This document shows positions 9,651-18,903 of a stretch of 64,000 bases of DNA, one piece after another. A program made the translations under genes and the position numbers. The stretch comes from Hyphomicrobiales bacterium (GTDB taxonomy: Bacteria; Pseudomonadota; Alphaproteobacteria; Rhizobiales; Rhizobiaceae), in the NCBI GenBank assembly GCA_900473185.1, contig UCKU01000012.1:212581-276580 (forward strand). The letters run 5' to 3'. A model generated the notes under the pieces. The model searched no databases and had not been told where the DNA came from. It worked only from the letters and a program-made list of their open reading frames with translations. Position 1 is the stretch's first letter. Each line of letters opens with the position of its first letter.

Positions 9651-10487
9651 TCAATAGGCGCTGAGGCCCGTACCCTTATAGACCTTATCGAATTCGGCCT
9701 TCACCGTCTCGTTCTGATAGGAGGAGACGAGCGTCTTTACCCAATCGGCATCCTTGTTCTCTTCCTTGACGGCAATGAAGTTGCGATAGGGATTGTCGGC
9801 GATCGGCTCCTGCGCGATGCGCTCCTTCGGAGACAGACCACTCTTCAGCGCCCAGTCGGTATTGACGATACCGGCATCAAGGTCATCAATGGAACGGCCG
9901 ACGATACCGGCGTCGAGTTCGCGGATTTCGATGTTCTTCGGGTTTTCCGAGACGTCGACGATCGTCGCCAGAATGCCGGTGCCGTCCTTGAGCTTGATCA
10001 GGCCCTCATTCTGGAGAACGCGGAGCGCACGGCCTTCGTTGGACGGATCGTTCGGGACACCGATTACGGCGCCCGGTGGCAGTTCGGCAACGGACTTGTG
10101 CTTCTTGCTATAGAGACCGATCGGCCAGACGCCCGTGTAGCCGACGGATACGATATGGTAGCCGTGCTGCTTGACCTGATTGTCCAGATAGGGCTGGTGC
10201 TGGAAGGCGTTCGCGTCGATTTCGCCGCGCTCCAGAGCCTCGTTCGGCTGGGTGTAATCGTTGAAGGTGATCGTCTCGATCTTCAGCCCCTTCTTGGCGG
10301 CTTCGCTGGTGACGACGCGCCAGACATCTTCATCCTCGCCACTCATGATGCCGACCTTGATCGACTTGTCTTCCGCAAAGGAAGGGACCGGTGCAGCAAA
10401 GGCAATGAGTGCGGCCGCAGAGGCGGCAACAGTAAGAGCCGCGCGGCGCGAAAGCGAAATGGCGCCGAAATTCTTGTTCTTGGTCAT
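9651..10487 (-). CDS. metQ: Methionine-type substrate-binding protein, MetQ/NlpA-like
   Basis: A 278-residue periplasmic protein starting MTKNKNFGAISLSRRAALTV, with a hydrophobic signal ending near FAAPVPSFA and then EDKSIKVGIMSGEDEDVW. The NlpA/MetQ fold is recognisable from NDYTQPNEALERGEIDANAF, HQPYLDNQV and IGVPNDPSNEGRAL. No lipobox cysteine is present, so it is probably a soluble periplasmic protein instead of a lipoprotein. The upstream in-frame extension to 10679 is rejected because the signal peptide begins at 10487. First gene of metQNI; a 17-bp dyad shared with other sulfur genes lies about 150 bases upstream. Confidence 0.9.
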   Translation of the reverse strand: MTKNKNFGAISLSRRAALTVAASAAALIAFAAPVPSFAEDKSIKVGIMSGEDEDVWRVVTSEAAKKGLKIETITFNDYTQPNEALERGEIDANAFQHQPYLDNQVKQHGYHIVSVGYTGVWPIGLYSKKHKSVAELPPGAVIGVPNDPSNEGRALRVLQNEGLIKLKDGTGILATIVDVSENPKNIEIRELDAGIVGRSIDDLDAGIVNTDWALKSGLSPKERIAQEPIADNPYRNFIAVKEENKDADWVKTLVSSYQNETVKAEFDKVYKGTGLSAY

Positions 10488-10634
10488 TTTTTTATCCCGT
10501 CTGACTGAATGAGGCCGAGCCCCGAGCAGGCGGATAATTGCAAATACGGGCATGGCGAGCGAAGCACGAACGTCTGATGTCTTCTCGCCACCGGAAAAAC
10601 TCTTGCCGCGTCTTCGAGAGCGGCAGGATAAAAT

Positions 10635-10651
10635 TCCATCAAATTTATGGA
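10635..10651. promoter_or_regulatory. Putative sulfur-regulon operator upstream of metQ
   Basis: TCCATCAAATTTATGGA is a near-perfect inverted repeat with five-base arms around seven bases. It matches in layout the elements at 11344 and 25967. The T-N11-A spacing is what LysR-type regulators commonly bind. The regulator is not identified. Confidence 0.4.
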
Positions 10652-10675
10652 TTAAATGCCAGCTGCAAGGCACGC

Positions 10676-10707
10676 TCAAAACAAAACGGCGCCCGAAGGC
10701 GCCGCCG
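10676..10707 (-). terminator. Rho-independent terminator of the FMN reductase gene
   Basis: On the minus strand CGGCGCC-TTCG-GGCGCCG forms a perfect seven-base-pair stem with a stable tetraloop (10687-10704). It is followed by TTTTGTTTT. It lies 22 bases after the reductase stop and before the metQ promoter region, so it separates the two transcription units. Confidence 0.85.
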
Positions 10708-10728
10708 AAATTCCTCTTGGAATATCGT

Positions 10729-11289
10729 TCATTCCGCTGCGATCAGCCTCGAATTTCTGCCCGGAAAGAAGGCAGCGAGTTCGCCGATGACCTCCCCGAT
10801 GCGCTTGGAAAGCTGTTCGGAGGAAACGCGGTAGTCGGTGAAATCACGGTCCGAGGCATACACGGCGGTCGGCAACGTGTGGGCCATGAAGAAGCCGAAG
10901 AGCGGGCGCAGCTGATGCTCGACCATCAGCGCATGGCGGTCGCCGCCGCCGGTCGCGGTGATGACGATCGGCTTTGCACGCAGCTCGTGCGGGTCGATGA
11001 GATCGATCAGATGTTTGAAAAGGCCCGGATAGCTGCCCTTGAAGGTCGGCGCACCGATGACGAGGACGTCGGCATTGGCGATGTCGGCGATGATTTCCCT
11101 GGCGCGATTGTCAAGATCGTCGCGGCGCAACGCCTGGCCGAGCGAAGGGCCGACGTCCGCCAGGTCGTAAATCGTATTGTCGAAGCCATATTTTTCGGCG
11201 GCGAGGCCGGCGATATTCTCGACCAGCGCAAAGGTCTTCGAGGGACGATTGAAGCTGCCGGCAAGACCGACCAGTTTGGGTGCAGACAT
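10729..11289 (-). CDS. NAD(P)H-dependent FMN reductase, MsuE/SsuE-like
   Basis: A 186-residue flavodoxin-fold reductase. GSFNRPSKTFALVE near residue 9 is the phosphate-binding loop for FMN, and GAPTFKGSYPGLFKHLID is the second flavin-contacting loop typical of SsuE/MsuE. Such proteins supply reduced FMN to two-component monooxygenases. This is the only reductase of the type in the window, which also encodes four LLM-class monooxygenases, so it may serve several of them. The start at 11289 has GAAGGA seven bases upstream. Flanked by a terminator downstream and a 17-bp dyad 55 bases upstream. Confidence 0.88.
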   Translation of the reverse strand: MSAPKLVGLAGSFNRPSKTFALVENIAGLAAEKYGFDNTIYDLADVGPSLGQALRRDDLDNRAREIIADIANADVLVIGAPTFKGSYPGLFKHLIDLIDPHELRAKPIVITATGGGDRHALMVEHQLRPLFGFFMAHTLPTAVYASDRDFTDYRVSSEQLSKRIGEVIGELAAFFPGRNSRLIAAE

Positions 11290-11343
11290 ATCATTTCCTT
11301 CCACTATCGCGCCGTCGATGGCTCCATCATATGACGGATATTA

Positions 11344-11360
11344 TCCATCAAAATAGTAGA
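11344..11360. promoter_or_regulatory. Putative sulfur-regulon operator upstream of the FMN reductase
   Basis: TCCATCAAAATAGTAGA shares its left arm and A-rich centre with the metQ element and its right half with the element at 25967. It ends 55 bases before the reductase ATG, a usual activator or repressor position. Confidence 0.4.
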
Positions 11361-11452
11361 TTAAAGAAATGACGATCCGTCTTCGCCGAAGGCCGGGGAA
11401 AAAATGTTCGTTCGAACGCAGCGCCGCGCCGTGCGCTTGCCCTGACGCAAAG

Positions 11453-11480
11453 GAGGCGCCGAAACGCTTTTCGGCGCCTC
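11453..11480 (-). terminator. Strong hairpin after the MFS transporter gene
   Basis: GAGGCGCCGAAA (11453-11464) and TTTCGGCGCCTC (11469-11480) form a perfect 12-bp stem with a four-base loop, 16 bases beyond the transporter stop. On the minus strand CTTTGC follows, a weak T-tract. On the plus strand the stem is followed by TTTC. Confidence 0.7.
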
Positions 11481-11496
11481 TTTCTGAGTGCGAAAC

Positions 11497-12699
11497 TTAA
11501 ACCGCTCGATGCTTCGGGATGCGCGGCAGGAAGATGGTGAACAGGCCGAGCAGCGGCAGGTAGGAGCAGATACGATATACGAAGGCGATGCCGTGCGAGT
11601 CGGCAAAACCGCCGAGCAAGGCAGCACCGAGACCGCCCGCACCGAAGGCGAAGCCGAAGAAGACGCCGGCGATCAGGCCGACGCGCCCCGGCACCAGCTC
11701 CTGCGCGAAGACGACGATGGCCGAGAAGGCAGAGGCGAAGACCAGGCCGATGACGACGCTGAGCACGCCTGTCCAGAAAAGGTTCGCATAGGGCAGCAGC
11801 AGCGCGAAGGGAATGACGCCAAGGATCGAGAACCAGATGACGAAGCGGGCACCGAAACGATCACCGATCGGGCCGCCGAGGAAGGTGCCGGTGGCGACGG
11901 AACCTAAGAACAGGAAGAGCATGAGCTGCGCCTGCTGCACATCGAGCTGGAAACGGTCGATGACGTAGAAGGTGAAATAACTCGAGACGCTCGCCATGTA
12001 GACATTCTTCGTCGCCGTCAGCAACACGAGGATGAGCAGCGCCCAGACGACCTTGCTCTGAGGCAGAGGCAGCGTGCGGCTCGGGGCCGCCTTGCTGGCG
12101 TGCTGGCGGCGGTGGCTCATGTACCAGTTGCCGACCCAGCTCAGGACCACCATGCCGACCATGGCGATGCCGGAAAGCCAGGACACGCTGTGCTGACCGT
12201 TCGGCAGCACGATGAAGGCAGCCAGCAGCGGGCCGATCGCCTGGCCGGCATTGCCGCCCACTTGAAAGAAGGACTGCGCAAAGCCATGGCGTCCGCCGGA
12301 AGCAAGACGCGCAACCCGCGAGGATTCCGGATGGAAGACAGCCGAGCCGAAGCCGATCAGGCTTGCGGCAACGAGCAGCAGCTCAAAGCTGCCGGCATTA
12401 CCGAGGAGGATCAGGCCGCAGAAGGTGCTCGCCATGCCGACCGGCAGCGAATAGGGCATCGGCCAACGGTCGGTGACGATGCCGACAAGCGGCTGGAGCA
12501 GCGAAGCCGTGACCTGGAAGGTCATGGTCAGGAGACCGATCTGCACGAAATCGAGGTTATAATTGGCCTTGAAGAGCGGATAGAGCGAGGCAAGCAGCGA
12601 CTGCATGATGTCGTTGAGCATGTGGCAGAAGCTGACTGCCACCAGGATGGACATTGCGGTCTTTTCAAAGCGGGGCGCGCTCTCGGCAACGGATGCCAT
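11497..12699 (-). CDS. MFS transporter, fosmidomycin-resistance (Fsr)-like
   Basis: A 400-residue major-facilitator protein with about 12 hydrophobic segments. The start (FCHMLNDIMQSLLASLYPLF), FQVTASLLQPLVGIVTDRW and GFGSAVFHPESSRVARLASG are the characteristic Fsr-family pattern. Family members export fosmidomycin or other small organics; no substrate can be fixed from sequence. The ATG at 12699 follows GGAGGAAGATCC, a strong ribosome site. It stands alone between a terminator and a 300-base intergenic region. Confidence 0.85.
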   Translation of the reverse strand: MASVAESAPRFEKTAMSILVAVSFCHMLNDIMQSLLASLYPLFKANYNLDFVQIGLLTMTFQVTASLLQPLVGIVTDRWPMPYSLPVGMASTFCGLILLGNAGSFELLLVAASLIGFGSAVFHPESSRVARLASGGRHGFAQSFFQVGGNAGQAIGPLLAAFIVLPNGQHSVSWLSGIAMVGMVVLSWVGNWYMSHRRQHASKAAPSRTLPLPQSKVVWALLILVLLTATKNVYMASVSSYFTFYVIDRFQLDVQQAQLMLFLFLGSVATGTFLGGPIGDRFGARFVIWFSILGVIPFALLLPYANLFWTGVLSVVIGLVFASAFSAIVVFAQELVPGRVGLIAGVFFGFAFGAGGLGAALLGGFADSHGIAFVYRICSYLPLLGLFTIFLPRIPKHRAV

Positions 12700-13000
12700 G
12701 GATCTTCCTCCTGCGCGGCCGGAACCATGCCGGTCCGTCGTCGGTTTTCGTGCGGGCTGTTCTTGAGGCGATCGGGGCTTGGGAAGTGAATTGTCAGCGG
12801 CGGTCGCTGAAAAAGCATTTATCGTATGAAGAGCAACGATTACAGCCCAGTTTTACTCGGATCGGTACGCAGTTTTTAAGATTTTTGTTCCCGATCCTGC
12901 AATTCGGCCACCTCACGCGCCGATCCCGCCCTGGCGACTGTTCTAAGGGTTGGAGCCGATATGGCTTTCGCTGGGCTCTCCAACTCAATAGGCCGCGCGA
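12700..13000. other. Intergenic region between panB and the MFS gene
   Basis: These 301 bases lie downstream of panB and upstream of the MFS gene, both on the minus strand. The part at about 12815-12900 is rich in A+T and probably holds the MFS promoter. I see no convincing gene, repeat or hairpin terminator for panB here. Confidence 0.5.
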
Positions 13001-13822
13001 TCAAGACCGGCGTTTGAATGTATGTTTCTCCGTGGGGAATGCGCGGGAGCGCACCTCCTCAGCATAGGCGGCAGCCGCCACCCCGACCCTCTTTCCAAGT
13101 TCGTCGTATCGTTTAACGAAGCGCGGTGTGAAGTCGTTGAACAGTCCGAGTATGTCGTCCGAAACCAGGATCTGACCGTCACAGGCAGCCGAGGCACCAA
13201 TCCCGATCGTCGGAATAGGAATCGCCGTCGTCACCTCACGGGCAAATGTTTCGACCGTGCCCTCGATGACCACGGCAAAGGCTCCCGAGTTGCCGATCGC
13301 GTCGGCGTCACGCTGAATCTTGGCAACCTCCTCCTCGGAATGTCCGACAGATCGGTAGCCGCCTGCGGTATGAACCTGCTGAGGCATAAGCCCGATATGT
13401 CCGAGGACCGGAATACCGCGCACTGTGAGGAAGGAAATTGTCTCGGCCATCTCCTCGCCGCCTTCGAGCTTGACCGCGTCGCATCCGGTTTCCTGCAGAA
13501 TGCGCACGGCATTGCGATAGGCCAGCTCCTTCGACTCCTGGTAGCTGCCGAAGGGCATGTCGACGACCACGCAGGATTTGGTGACGCCACGCATTACCGC
13601 CTTGCCATGGGCGATCATCATGTCGAGCGTCACTGCCACGGTGCTCTCCATGCCGTAGAGCACCATACCGAGCGAATCCCCAACGAGCAGGAGATCGCAG
13701 TGTTCATCCAGGAGCCGCGCCATCGGCGTCGTGTAGGCCGTCAAACACACAATCGGCGTTCCGCCCTTCATCGCCCGGATTCGTGTTGGCGTCAGGCGCT
13801 TTGCGGAACCGACAGCGCTCAT
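13001..13822 (-). CDS. panB: 3-methyl-2-oxobutanoate hydroxymethyltransferase
   Basis: A 273-residue enzyme adding a hydroxymethyl group from methylene-THF to 2-ketoisovalerate to give ketopantoate, the first committed step of pantothenate and CoA synthesis. Family landmarks are [30 protein letters not shown] (metal-binding Asp) and [10 protein letters not shown] (second metal Asp); VKLEGG and GHIGLMPQ follow. It overlaps panC by four bases (ATGA at 13819-13822). It consumes the same methylene-THF cofactor generated by the TMA island further right, though the two are not linked in one operon. Confidence 0.95.
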   Translation of the reverse strand: MSAVGSAKRLTPTRIRAMKGGTPIVCLTAYTTPMARLLDEHCDLLLVGDSLGMVLYGMESTVAVTLDMMIAHGKAVMRGVTKSCVVVDMPFGSYQESKELAYRNAVRILQETGCDAVKLEGGEEMAETISFLTVRGIPVLGHIGLMPQQVHTAGGYRSVGHSEEEVAKIQRDADAIGNSGAFAVVIEGTVETFAREVTTAIPIPTIGIGASAACDGQILVSDDILGLFNDFTPRFVKRYDELGKRVGVAAAAYAEEVRSRAFPTEKHTFKRRS

Positions 13823-14694
13823 TGTGCGTCTCCCGTTCCAGACGAACCTTTTCTCGCGATCACCCGGTTATCGAGAAGCTTGGTCGTGCCAATTCGCACG
13901 AACAGTGCGACAACCACCGGGTCTTCGATTTTCGCCACATGCTTCAAGGTCGCGGCGTCCCTGACAGCGACGACTTCCGGCGTTGCTAGGGGTTCACCAC
14001 CGATGAAGCCGACTAGCTTCGCTTCAAGGACCTGCGGGTCGGTGAGGCCCTGAGCGACAAGGCGCTCCGCCTCGTCCAATGCGCGCGGGATGATGACCGC
14101 TGCGCGTCGCTCCTCCTCGTTGAGATAGACGTTACGAGAAGATAGAGCGAGACCATCCGCATCCCGAACCGTCGGCACCGAAACGATGCGTACTGGTAGA
14201 GCCAGATCGTCTGCCATCCGTTTGATGATGACGACTTGCTGGTAATCCTTCTCGCCGAAATAGGCGTTGCCTGGCTGGACGATATTGAAGAGCTTGCTGA
14301 CAACAGTGGCGACACCCGCGAAATGCCCCGGTCGAACGGCGCCTTCGAGCTCGCAGCCAAGCTCCGGCACATCAACCACAGTTTTCATCGGGTGCGGGTA
14401 CATATCTTCGACACCGGGCGCAAAGAGAATATCGACGCCAGCCTTTTCCAGCATCGTTCTGTCGCGTTCCAGATCACTCGGGTATCGGGTCAGATCCTCC
14501 GTCGGCCCGAACTGGAGCGGATTGACGAAGATCGACGCAACGACGATTTCGTTCTCAGCGCGGGCTCGTGCGACAAGTTCCATATGCCCCGCGTGAAGAT
14601 AACCCATCGTTGGCACGAAACCGACGCCTCCGCCATCTGTCTTCGCTGCTGCAAGCGCTGCGCGCACCGCCTCAATGCTCGATAGGACCTGCAT
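13819..14694 (-). CDS. panC: Pantoate-beta-alanine ligase
   Basis: A 291-residue ATP-dependent ligase joining pantoate and beta-alanine to form pantothenate. It has the nucleotidyltransferase-like [15 protein letters not shown] near residue 26 (HxGH), [28 protein letters not shown] and [15 protein letters not shown] (KMSKS-like loop). First gene of the panC-panB pair. In R. etli and R. leguminosarum this pair is known to be plasmid-encoded, which fits an accessory replicon. Confidence 0.95.
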   Translation of the reverse strand: MQVLSSIEAVRAALAAAKTDGGGVGFVPTMGYLHAGHMELVARARAENEIVVASIFVNPLQFGPTEDLTRYPSDLERDRTMLEKAGVDILFAPGVEDMYPHPMKTVVDVPELGCELEGAVRPGHFAGVATVVSKLFNIVQPGNAYFGEKDYQQVVIIKRMADDLALPVRIVSVPTVRDADGLALSSRNVYLNEEERRAAVIIPRALDEAERLVAQGLTDPQVLEAKLVGFIGGEPLATPEVVAVRDAATLKHVAKIEDPVVVALFVRIGTTKLLDNRVIARKGSSGTGDAQ

Positions 14695-14986
14695 GTGCCC
14701 TCCCTGGCCGCCTTCCTGACTTTGGGGGCGGATAGAAGATGTAACCAGGGTCGCAGGTCAATGGATTCTTTTCGACAAGACCAATTAGATGAACAAGCTT
14801 CCATCAGGGCGTGTTCAAATATTGCGGACCGCAACCGAAGCGGCGGATTTCTTACCGAGCAACAAGGGGCGACAGCAGAGTTGATGGTGTTTCCGCCCGC
14901 GTGGCTTCGGCGCATTTGGCCACCGATAGCAGCACAAAAGATCGGCACGCCGCACATGCGTCCTAACTCGCATCATGTCCGTGCAT

Positions 14987-15580
14987 CTAAAGTTCGTACC
15001 ATATCCGCGGATTGTCGCCCGACTGGATCATCAGCCAGCGCAGATCCGTATCCTTCCAGCCCTTGATCGCATTCGTGCGGTTGTCGAGCACCAGATCGCC
15101 ACGATCGGTCCTGACGACCAGAACCGCGTGGCCCTTGCCGGCGGGCGTCTTGGTCACGGCAATCCGCAGTGCCTTCGTCGACCAGCCCATGGCGATGAGG
15201 TGATCGCGCTTCGTCAACGCAAAATCCTCGCAATCGCCCGCCTTGACGTTCACCTGCCAGACATCGCCCTGATCGGGCCGCTCGTCCATCGGACGGATCG
15301 AGCGGTTGACCGACGCGTTGACATCGCCGAGCTGCTTCTCCGCAAGGGGGCTCAAGGAAACTTCGGAAACATCGCCGCGAACCGTACATTCATCCGGATT
15401 TCGAGCGCAAAACATCACATGCGCGAAAGGTGCTGTAGTCCGGCGCTTTTCAGAAATATAGCTGAACACAGGCGCCGTCTTCAGGCCACGGGCTGCACCG
15501 GCAGGCCCGTCCGCGTAAGCAGTCTGTACCGAGAAAAGAGATGCAAGCGTCATCACGATAACCAGTTCATGCTTGCGCAT
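14987..15580 (-). CDS. Periplasmic transglutaminase-like cysteine peptidase (BTLCP family)
   Basis: A 197-residue protein with a Sec signal (MRKHELVIVMTLASLFSVQT, cleavage near TAYA). The catalytic triad of the bacterial transglutaminase-like cysteine peptidases is visible: Cys in KAGDCEDFALTKRD, His in GKGHAVLVVRTD, and Asp in LVLDNRTN. Homologues in other bacteria include LapG-type proteases and uncharacterised rhizobial exported proteins. Here there is no neighbouring secretion or c-di-GMP gene, so the target is unknown. The ATG follows CGGAGGTAGAAG. Likely monocistronic. Confidence 0.85.
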   Translation of the reverse strand: MRKHELVIVMTLASLFSVQTAYADGPAGAARGLKTAPVFSYISEKRRTTAPFAHVMFCARNPDECTVRGDVSEVSLSPLAEKQLGDVNASVNRSIRPMDERPDQGDVWQVNVKAGDCEDFALTKRDHLIAMGWSTKALRIAVTKTPAGKGHAVLVVRTDRGDLVLDNRTNAIKGWKDTDLRWLMIQSGDNPRIWYEL

Positions 15581-15869
15581 CTTCTACCTCCGTGTGGTGT
15601 TTGATCGAACGATGATGAGGTTCGCCCAGCGGTGATGAAGCTCTTTCAGGCGCGCGTCATCCGGACGGCTGGGCGCTTGGTCGCGATCCTTTATTTCCGG
15701 GATTTTTCCGGAGACGATCACCTTTCAAATGCATACACTGTATGCGTGTCTCATTTTGCGAGCCAGGCGCCCAAATTGCGTGCGCGTCCGGTCCTTCAGT
15801 CACAGCACAACTGGCGGCATGTGCATCGCAACCACACGCATGCCGCCAACGGCTTGACAATTTAAACTA

Positions 15870-16274
15870 GTGCAGCGAGCAGCCATTTCAATTGCCGAGA
15901 TAGGTGCTGATTTGGAAGGGCCAAGCACTGGGCAACAGGAGATATCGCACCATGTACGAGCGACGGCGGATCGAGATCCAATGCCTGTCGCGGACCGGAT
16001 TCTGATCGCCTTCAATCCGTCCCGGCACCGACGATCAAGTGTAACCACCAGGGACGCCAAGCCTTGGCTCTGTCAGACAGGGAGGTGTCAGCTCTGACGA
16101 AGAAGCCGCCGGTATTGCCGTCGCTGTCGGCATGCCCCTTTCGCCGCGGCCGCTCTACTGGAGAGCAAGGCCGCCAGCATCGGCATTTGCGGTGCACCGA
16201 AGGATGCGTTGCAGCCCGCCATTGGCTTTTCGGCAGAACGCGCTGCGTCAGTCCTTTACGGCTTGTCGCCATGA
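15870..16274 (+). pseudogene. Possible degraded coding remnant in the 15.58-16.26 kb gap
   Basis: The 675 bases between 15581 and 16255 hold no intact gene with family support. On the plus strand three consecutive stretches look coding-like but sit in different frames: about 15870-16040 (RAAISIAEIGADLEG), about 16040-16130 (SSDEEAAGIAVAVGMP) and about 16135-16274 (FAAAALLESKAASIGICG to a TGA). They could be one frameshifted gene decayed beyond recognition, ending tail-to-tail with the DsbA-like gene. I cannot name a family; chance open frames in GC-rich DNA are a real alternative. Confidence 0.22.
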
Positions 16275-16852
16275 AGATGGCGTTCGAGGAAGGGCAGATT
16301 GTCCTGCCCCCAGTAGAGCTCGTCCTCGTAGGCAAAGGTCGGGAAGCCGAAGACGCCTCTTTCGCGTGCATGAACGCGATCGGCTGCCCATTTCCGCTGG
16401 ACATCGTCATCGGCCTGCCGTCGCAGCAAGGCCGCGCCATCGAAACCGGCAGCGTTGACGATCGCTTCTCGGATATCAGGTCTCCCGATATCTTTCGCCT
16501 CGCTCCAGAACGCATGCTGCAGGGCGCGCGTCACGCCGATCCAATCCTGGCCATCGAGATAGGCGGCAATGACGAAGAAGGAGGCCGGTGTCGGATCGCT
16601 GAGCTCGGGGCGATTTTCGAGGATGAGGGTCTTGCCCCGCACGGCTGCCCAGCGCTTGAGATCGCGGATCCAGTAGGCGCGGCGAATTTCCGGACGATTG
16701 CGCGAGAAAATCCCGCCATTCTCTTCGACGACAGTCGTCAGATACGGCTTGATGGTGATGTCGTTCTCTACGGCAAGCTCGGCAAACGCATCAAGGCCGA
16801 TATAAGACCAGGGCGAACTGATGGAGAAGAAGTATTCAACTGATTTCGTCAC
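16256..16852 (-). CDS. DsbA-family / 2-hydroxychromene-2-carboxylate isomerase-like protein
   Basis: A roughly 198-residue thioredoxin-fold, GST-kappa-like protein. The N-terminus (TKSVEYFFSISSPWSYIGLD) carries SPWSYIG where DsbA has CxxC, as in HCCA isomerases that use glutathione. The C-terminal GVFGFPTFAYEDELYWGQDN is the family's cis-Pro loop region (FP). GTG at 16852 (AGGA nine bases upstream) fits family N-termini. A GTG at 16885 overlapping the upstream stop (GTGA) would add 11 residues and is possible. As last gene of the putative S-cysteine operon it may handle a glutathione or thiol adduct; this is inference. Confidence 0.75.
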   Translation of the reverse strand: MTKSVEYFFSISSPWSYIGLDAFAELAVENDITIKPYLTTVVEENGGIFSRNRPEIRRAYWIRDLKRWAAVRGKTLILENRPELSDPTPASFFVIAAYLDGQDWIGVTRALQHAFWSEAKDIGRPDIREAIVNAAGFDGAALLRRQADDDVQRKWAADRVHARERGVFGFPTFAYEDELYWGQDNLPFLERHLHGDKP

Positions 16853-16881
16853 GGAGAGATTTCCTACAATTCCGGCGCCGC

Positions 16882-17919
16882 TCACGACGCCGCTCGGAGG
16901 GCAGTCTTTGTGTTCCAGCCGAGCTCGGGAGCAATGTGCGTGACGAAGTCATGCAGAATCTGGCGATATTCGTCATGCTCGAACTCATAGGGCAACTCCA
17001 GCCTGAGCTCGCTCACATGCGGCAAAATGGGATCGGCAAGAAGGCGCTCGAGGATCTGCTCTGACGGACCAACGAGATCACGGGCAAACAGCGTACGTCG
17101 TTGACCCTGGGGAGACAGCGTGCGCTCATATCGTCCGGCGGCATAGTCTGAGTATCGCTGGCGGGTGGCTGCATCCGCACTGTCAAAGGGCACGATGACT
17201 CGACCGAGCGCCACGCGCCGTTCCGCTCCGCCGGAAGCCCGATAGGCTTCGAGTTGACGGGACTGGGCGACGAAAAAGTCATCGGTCTCCTCGCCGGACG
17301 TGACATTACCGATCAGCAGGTTGAAACCGCTCTGGCCGGCCCATGAGGCCGACCGCAGCGAGCCCCCGCCATACCAGATGCGATCGATCAGGCCTTTCGC
17401 GTAGGGCTGAAGGCGCGGACGCTGCGGTCCGAAGGGCGTCTTGATGAACGTATTCTCGTCGCCGAGATAGGCTCCTTTGAGATTGCTGGCAAAGCGCAGC
17501 ACACGCTCATGCGAGAAATCATGGTTCTGCCAGTCGCCGTCGAAGGCAAGCGGACCGATGAGATCAGCATGCAGCGGACGGCCGGCGCTGAGGCCCACAT
17601 TCAGTCTTCCCTTCGACAAAACGTCGACAGTCGAGAGATCTTCGGCAAGCCGATAAGGACTCTCGTAACCGATCGGAATGACTGCCGTACCGAGTTCGAT
17701 ACGGCTGGTGCGTTGCGTGGCGGCCGCCAGGAAAGCGGTCGCAGAGGAAATGCCAGGCTCCAGATGCCGCTGGCGGGCCCAGGCACTGTTGAAGCCTAGC
17801 TCTTCACCGAAGCCAAGAAGCTGCAATGTCTTTTCGAGGCCGGAGAGCGGGTCGTCATCCGGGTAGTTGCCGGGTGTCAGGAAGCCGATATGGCCGATCG
17901 AAATCGCGTTGCCGCTCAT
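16882..17919 (-). CDS. LLM-class flavin-dependent oxidoreductase
   Basis: A 345-residue luciferase-fold enzyme (F420- or FMN-dependent type). It opens SIGHIGFLTPGNYPDDDPLSG and contains GFGEELGFNSAWARQRHLEP, RIELGTAVIPIGYESPYRLA, STVDVLSKGRLNVGLSAG and RIWYGGGSLRSASWAGQSG. The group is distinct from the 450-residue NtaA/DszA type. Its ATG follows GAGGACAAG and its stop overlaps or nearly abuts the DsbA-like gene. It lies directly behind two amino-acid-type binding proteins, so it probably oxidises an imported sulfur-containing amino acid derivative; the substrate is unknown. Confidence 0.8.
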   Translation of the reverse strand: MSGNAISIGHIGFLTPGNYPDDDPLSGLEKTLQLLGFGEELGFNSAWARQRHLEPGISSATAFLAAATQRTSRIELGTAVIPIGYESPYRLAEDLSTVDVLSKGRLNVGLSAGRPLHADLIGPLAFDGDWQNHDFSHERVLRFASNLKGAYLGDENTFIKTPFGPQRPRLQPYAKGLIDRIWYGGGSLRSASWAGQSGFNLLIGNVTSGEETDDFFVAQSRQLEAYRASGGAERRVALGRVIVPFDSADAATRQRYSDYAAGRYERTLSPQGQRRTLFARDLVGPSEQILERLLADPILPHVSELRLELPYEFEHDEYRQILHDFVTHIAPELGWNTKTALRAAS

Positions 17920-17930
17920 CTTGTCCTCAC

Positions 17931-18884
17931 TCAGAATTTCGGCAGGCCGGGCGGGTTCGTCTCCGAGGCAGGCAGTGCCTCTTCCGAAAGCTGCCAGTGC
18001 GCAAGGATTTTTGCATAGGTCCCATCCTTGATCAGACCATTAGTGGCGAGCGTCAGCGTGTCGGCAATGCCGCTTCCCTTGCGGGTGGTGATCGCGACGT
18101 CGGAGCGGTCGGGCCAGCCGGCGCTCAGCGTTCCAACCCGCTTGAGGTTCTTGTCGCGGGCGGCGATATAGACGAGCTGGGCATGCGGCTGGACGATGAC
18201 ATCGGCACGGCCTGAGCGTAGCGCCAAGAGGCTTGCTGCCTCGTCGTCATAATATTGCAGTTCGAGCGGCTTGAGGCCGGCAGCGACATCCTCATCGCTC
18301 CACTTCAGCAGGATGCGCTCCTGATTGGTGCCGGCGCCGACGATGAAGCGCAGTCCTGCCGCATCCTTCGGCTCCTTAATCGAGGTGATCGCACTGTCCG
18401 CCTTGACGAAGAAGCCGTGCAGACCCTTACGGTAGGAGGAGAAATCGAACTTCTCCTTGCGCTGCTCGGTCACGCCGACATTGGAGATGACCGCATCATA
18501 TTTGCCTGACGTTAGGCCAAGCGGCCAGTCGATCCAGGCAACCGGGACGAGTTCAAGTTGCAGCCCGAGGCTTTCGGCAATGGCGTTCGCATACTCAGGA
18601 TCGGCACCGACGACCGTCTTGGCATCCGTCGCATAGGTGGCAAGCGGCGGTCCGCCCGGGCTTACGGCAACTGTGAATTTGCCTGATGTGACGAACTTGA
18701 AACCCTTCGGAATGGACGCGATCGCCGCCTCGTTGCGCTGAGCGTGCACGCGGTTGGGCTGCTCGGGGCTCAGGTCGAATTCATCAGCCGCGGCTATGCC
18801 CGTATAGCAGGTTGTCAGCGAGGCAATAGCGGCAATCGATGCAATGCGCAGCCTGGAAAATATCGTCACGAGAGAACTCTCCAT
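17931..18884 (-). CDS. Amino-acid-type ABC substrate-binding protein, paralogue 1
   Basis: A 317-residue family-3 binding protein with an N-terminal signal ending near AAADEF. The ligand-binding core has ATYATDAKTVVGADPEYANA, LTSGKYDAVISNVGVTEQR and KEKFDFSSYR. It aligns along its whole length with the product of the next gene upstream (same FDLSP...NRVHAQ start and a shared NPPGLPK end), so the two arose by tandem duplication. Position 11 bases before the LLM gene suggests one operon. Start at 18884 (MESSLVTIF) is likely; a GTG six codons downstream is the alternative. Confidence 0.82.
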   Translation of the reverse strand: MESSLVTIFSRLRIASIAAIASLTTCYTGIAAADEFDLSPEQPNRVHAQRNEAAIASIPKGFKFVTSGKFTVAVSPGGPPLATYATDAKTVVGADPEYANAIAESLGLQLELVPVAWIDWPLGLTSGKYDAVISNVGVTEQRKEKFDFSSYRKGLHGFFVKADSAITSIKEPKDAAGLRFIVGAGTNQERILLKWSDEDVAAGLKPLELQYYDDEAASLLALRSGRADVIVQPHAQLVYIAARDKNLKRVGTLSAGWPDRSDVAITTRKGSGIADTLTLATNGLIKDGTYAKILAHWQLSEEALPASETNPPGLPKF

Positions 18885-18903
18885 AAGAATATATGAAAAC
18901 GAG

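Noticed and set aside
10488..10728. Possible SAM riboswitch before metQ
   Set aside because: No SAM-II-like or SAM-I-like conserved core could be seen; the structured element present is the reductase terminator.
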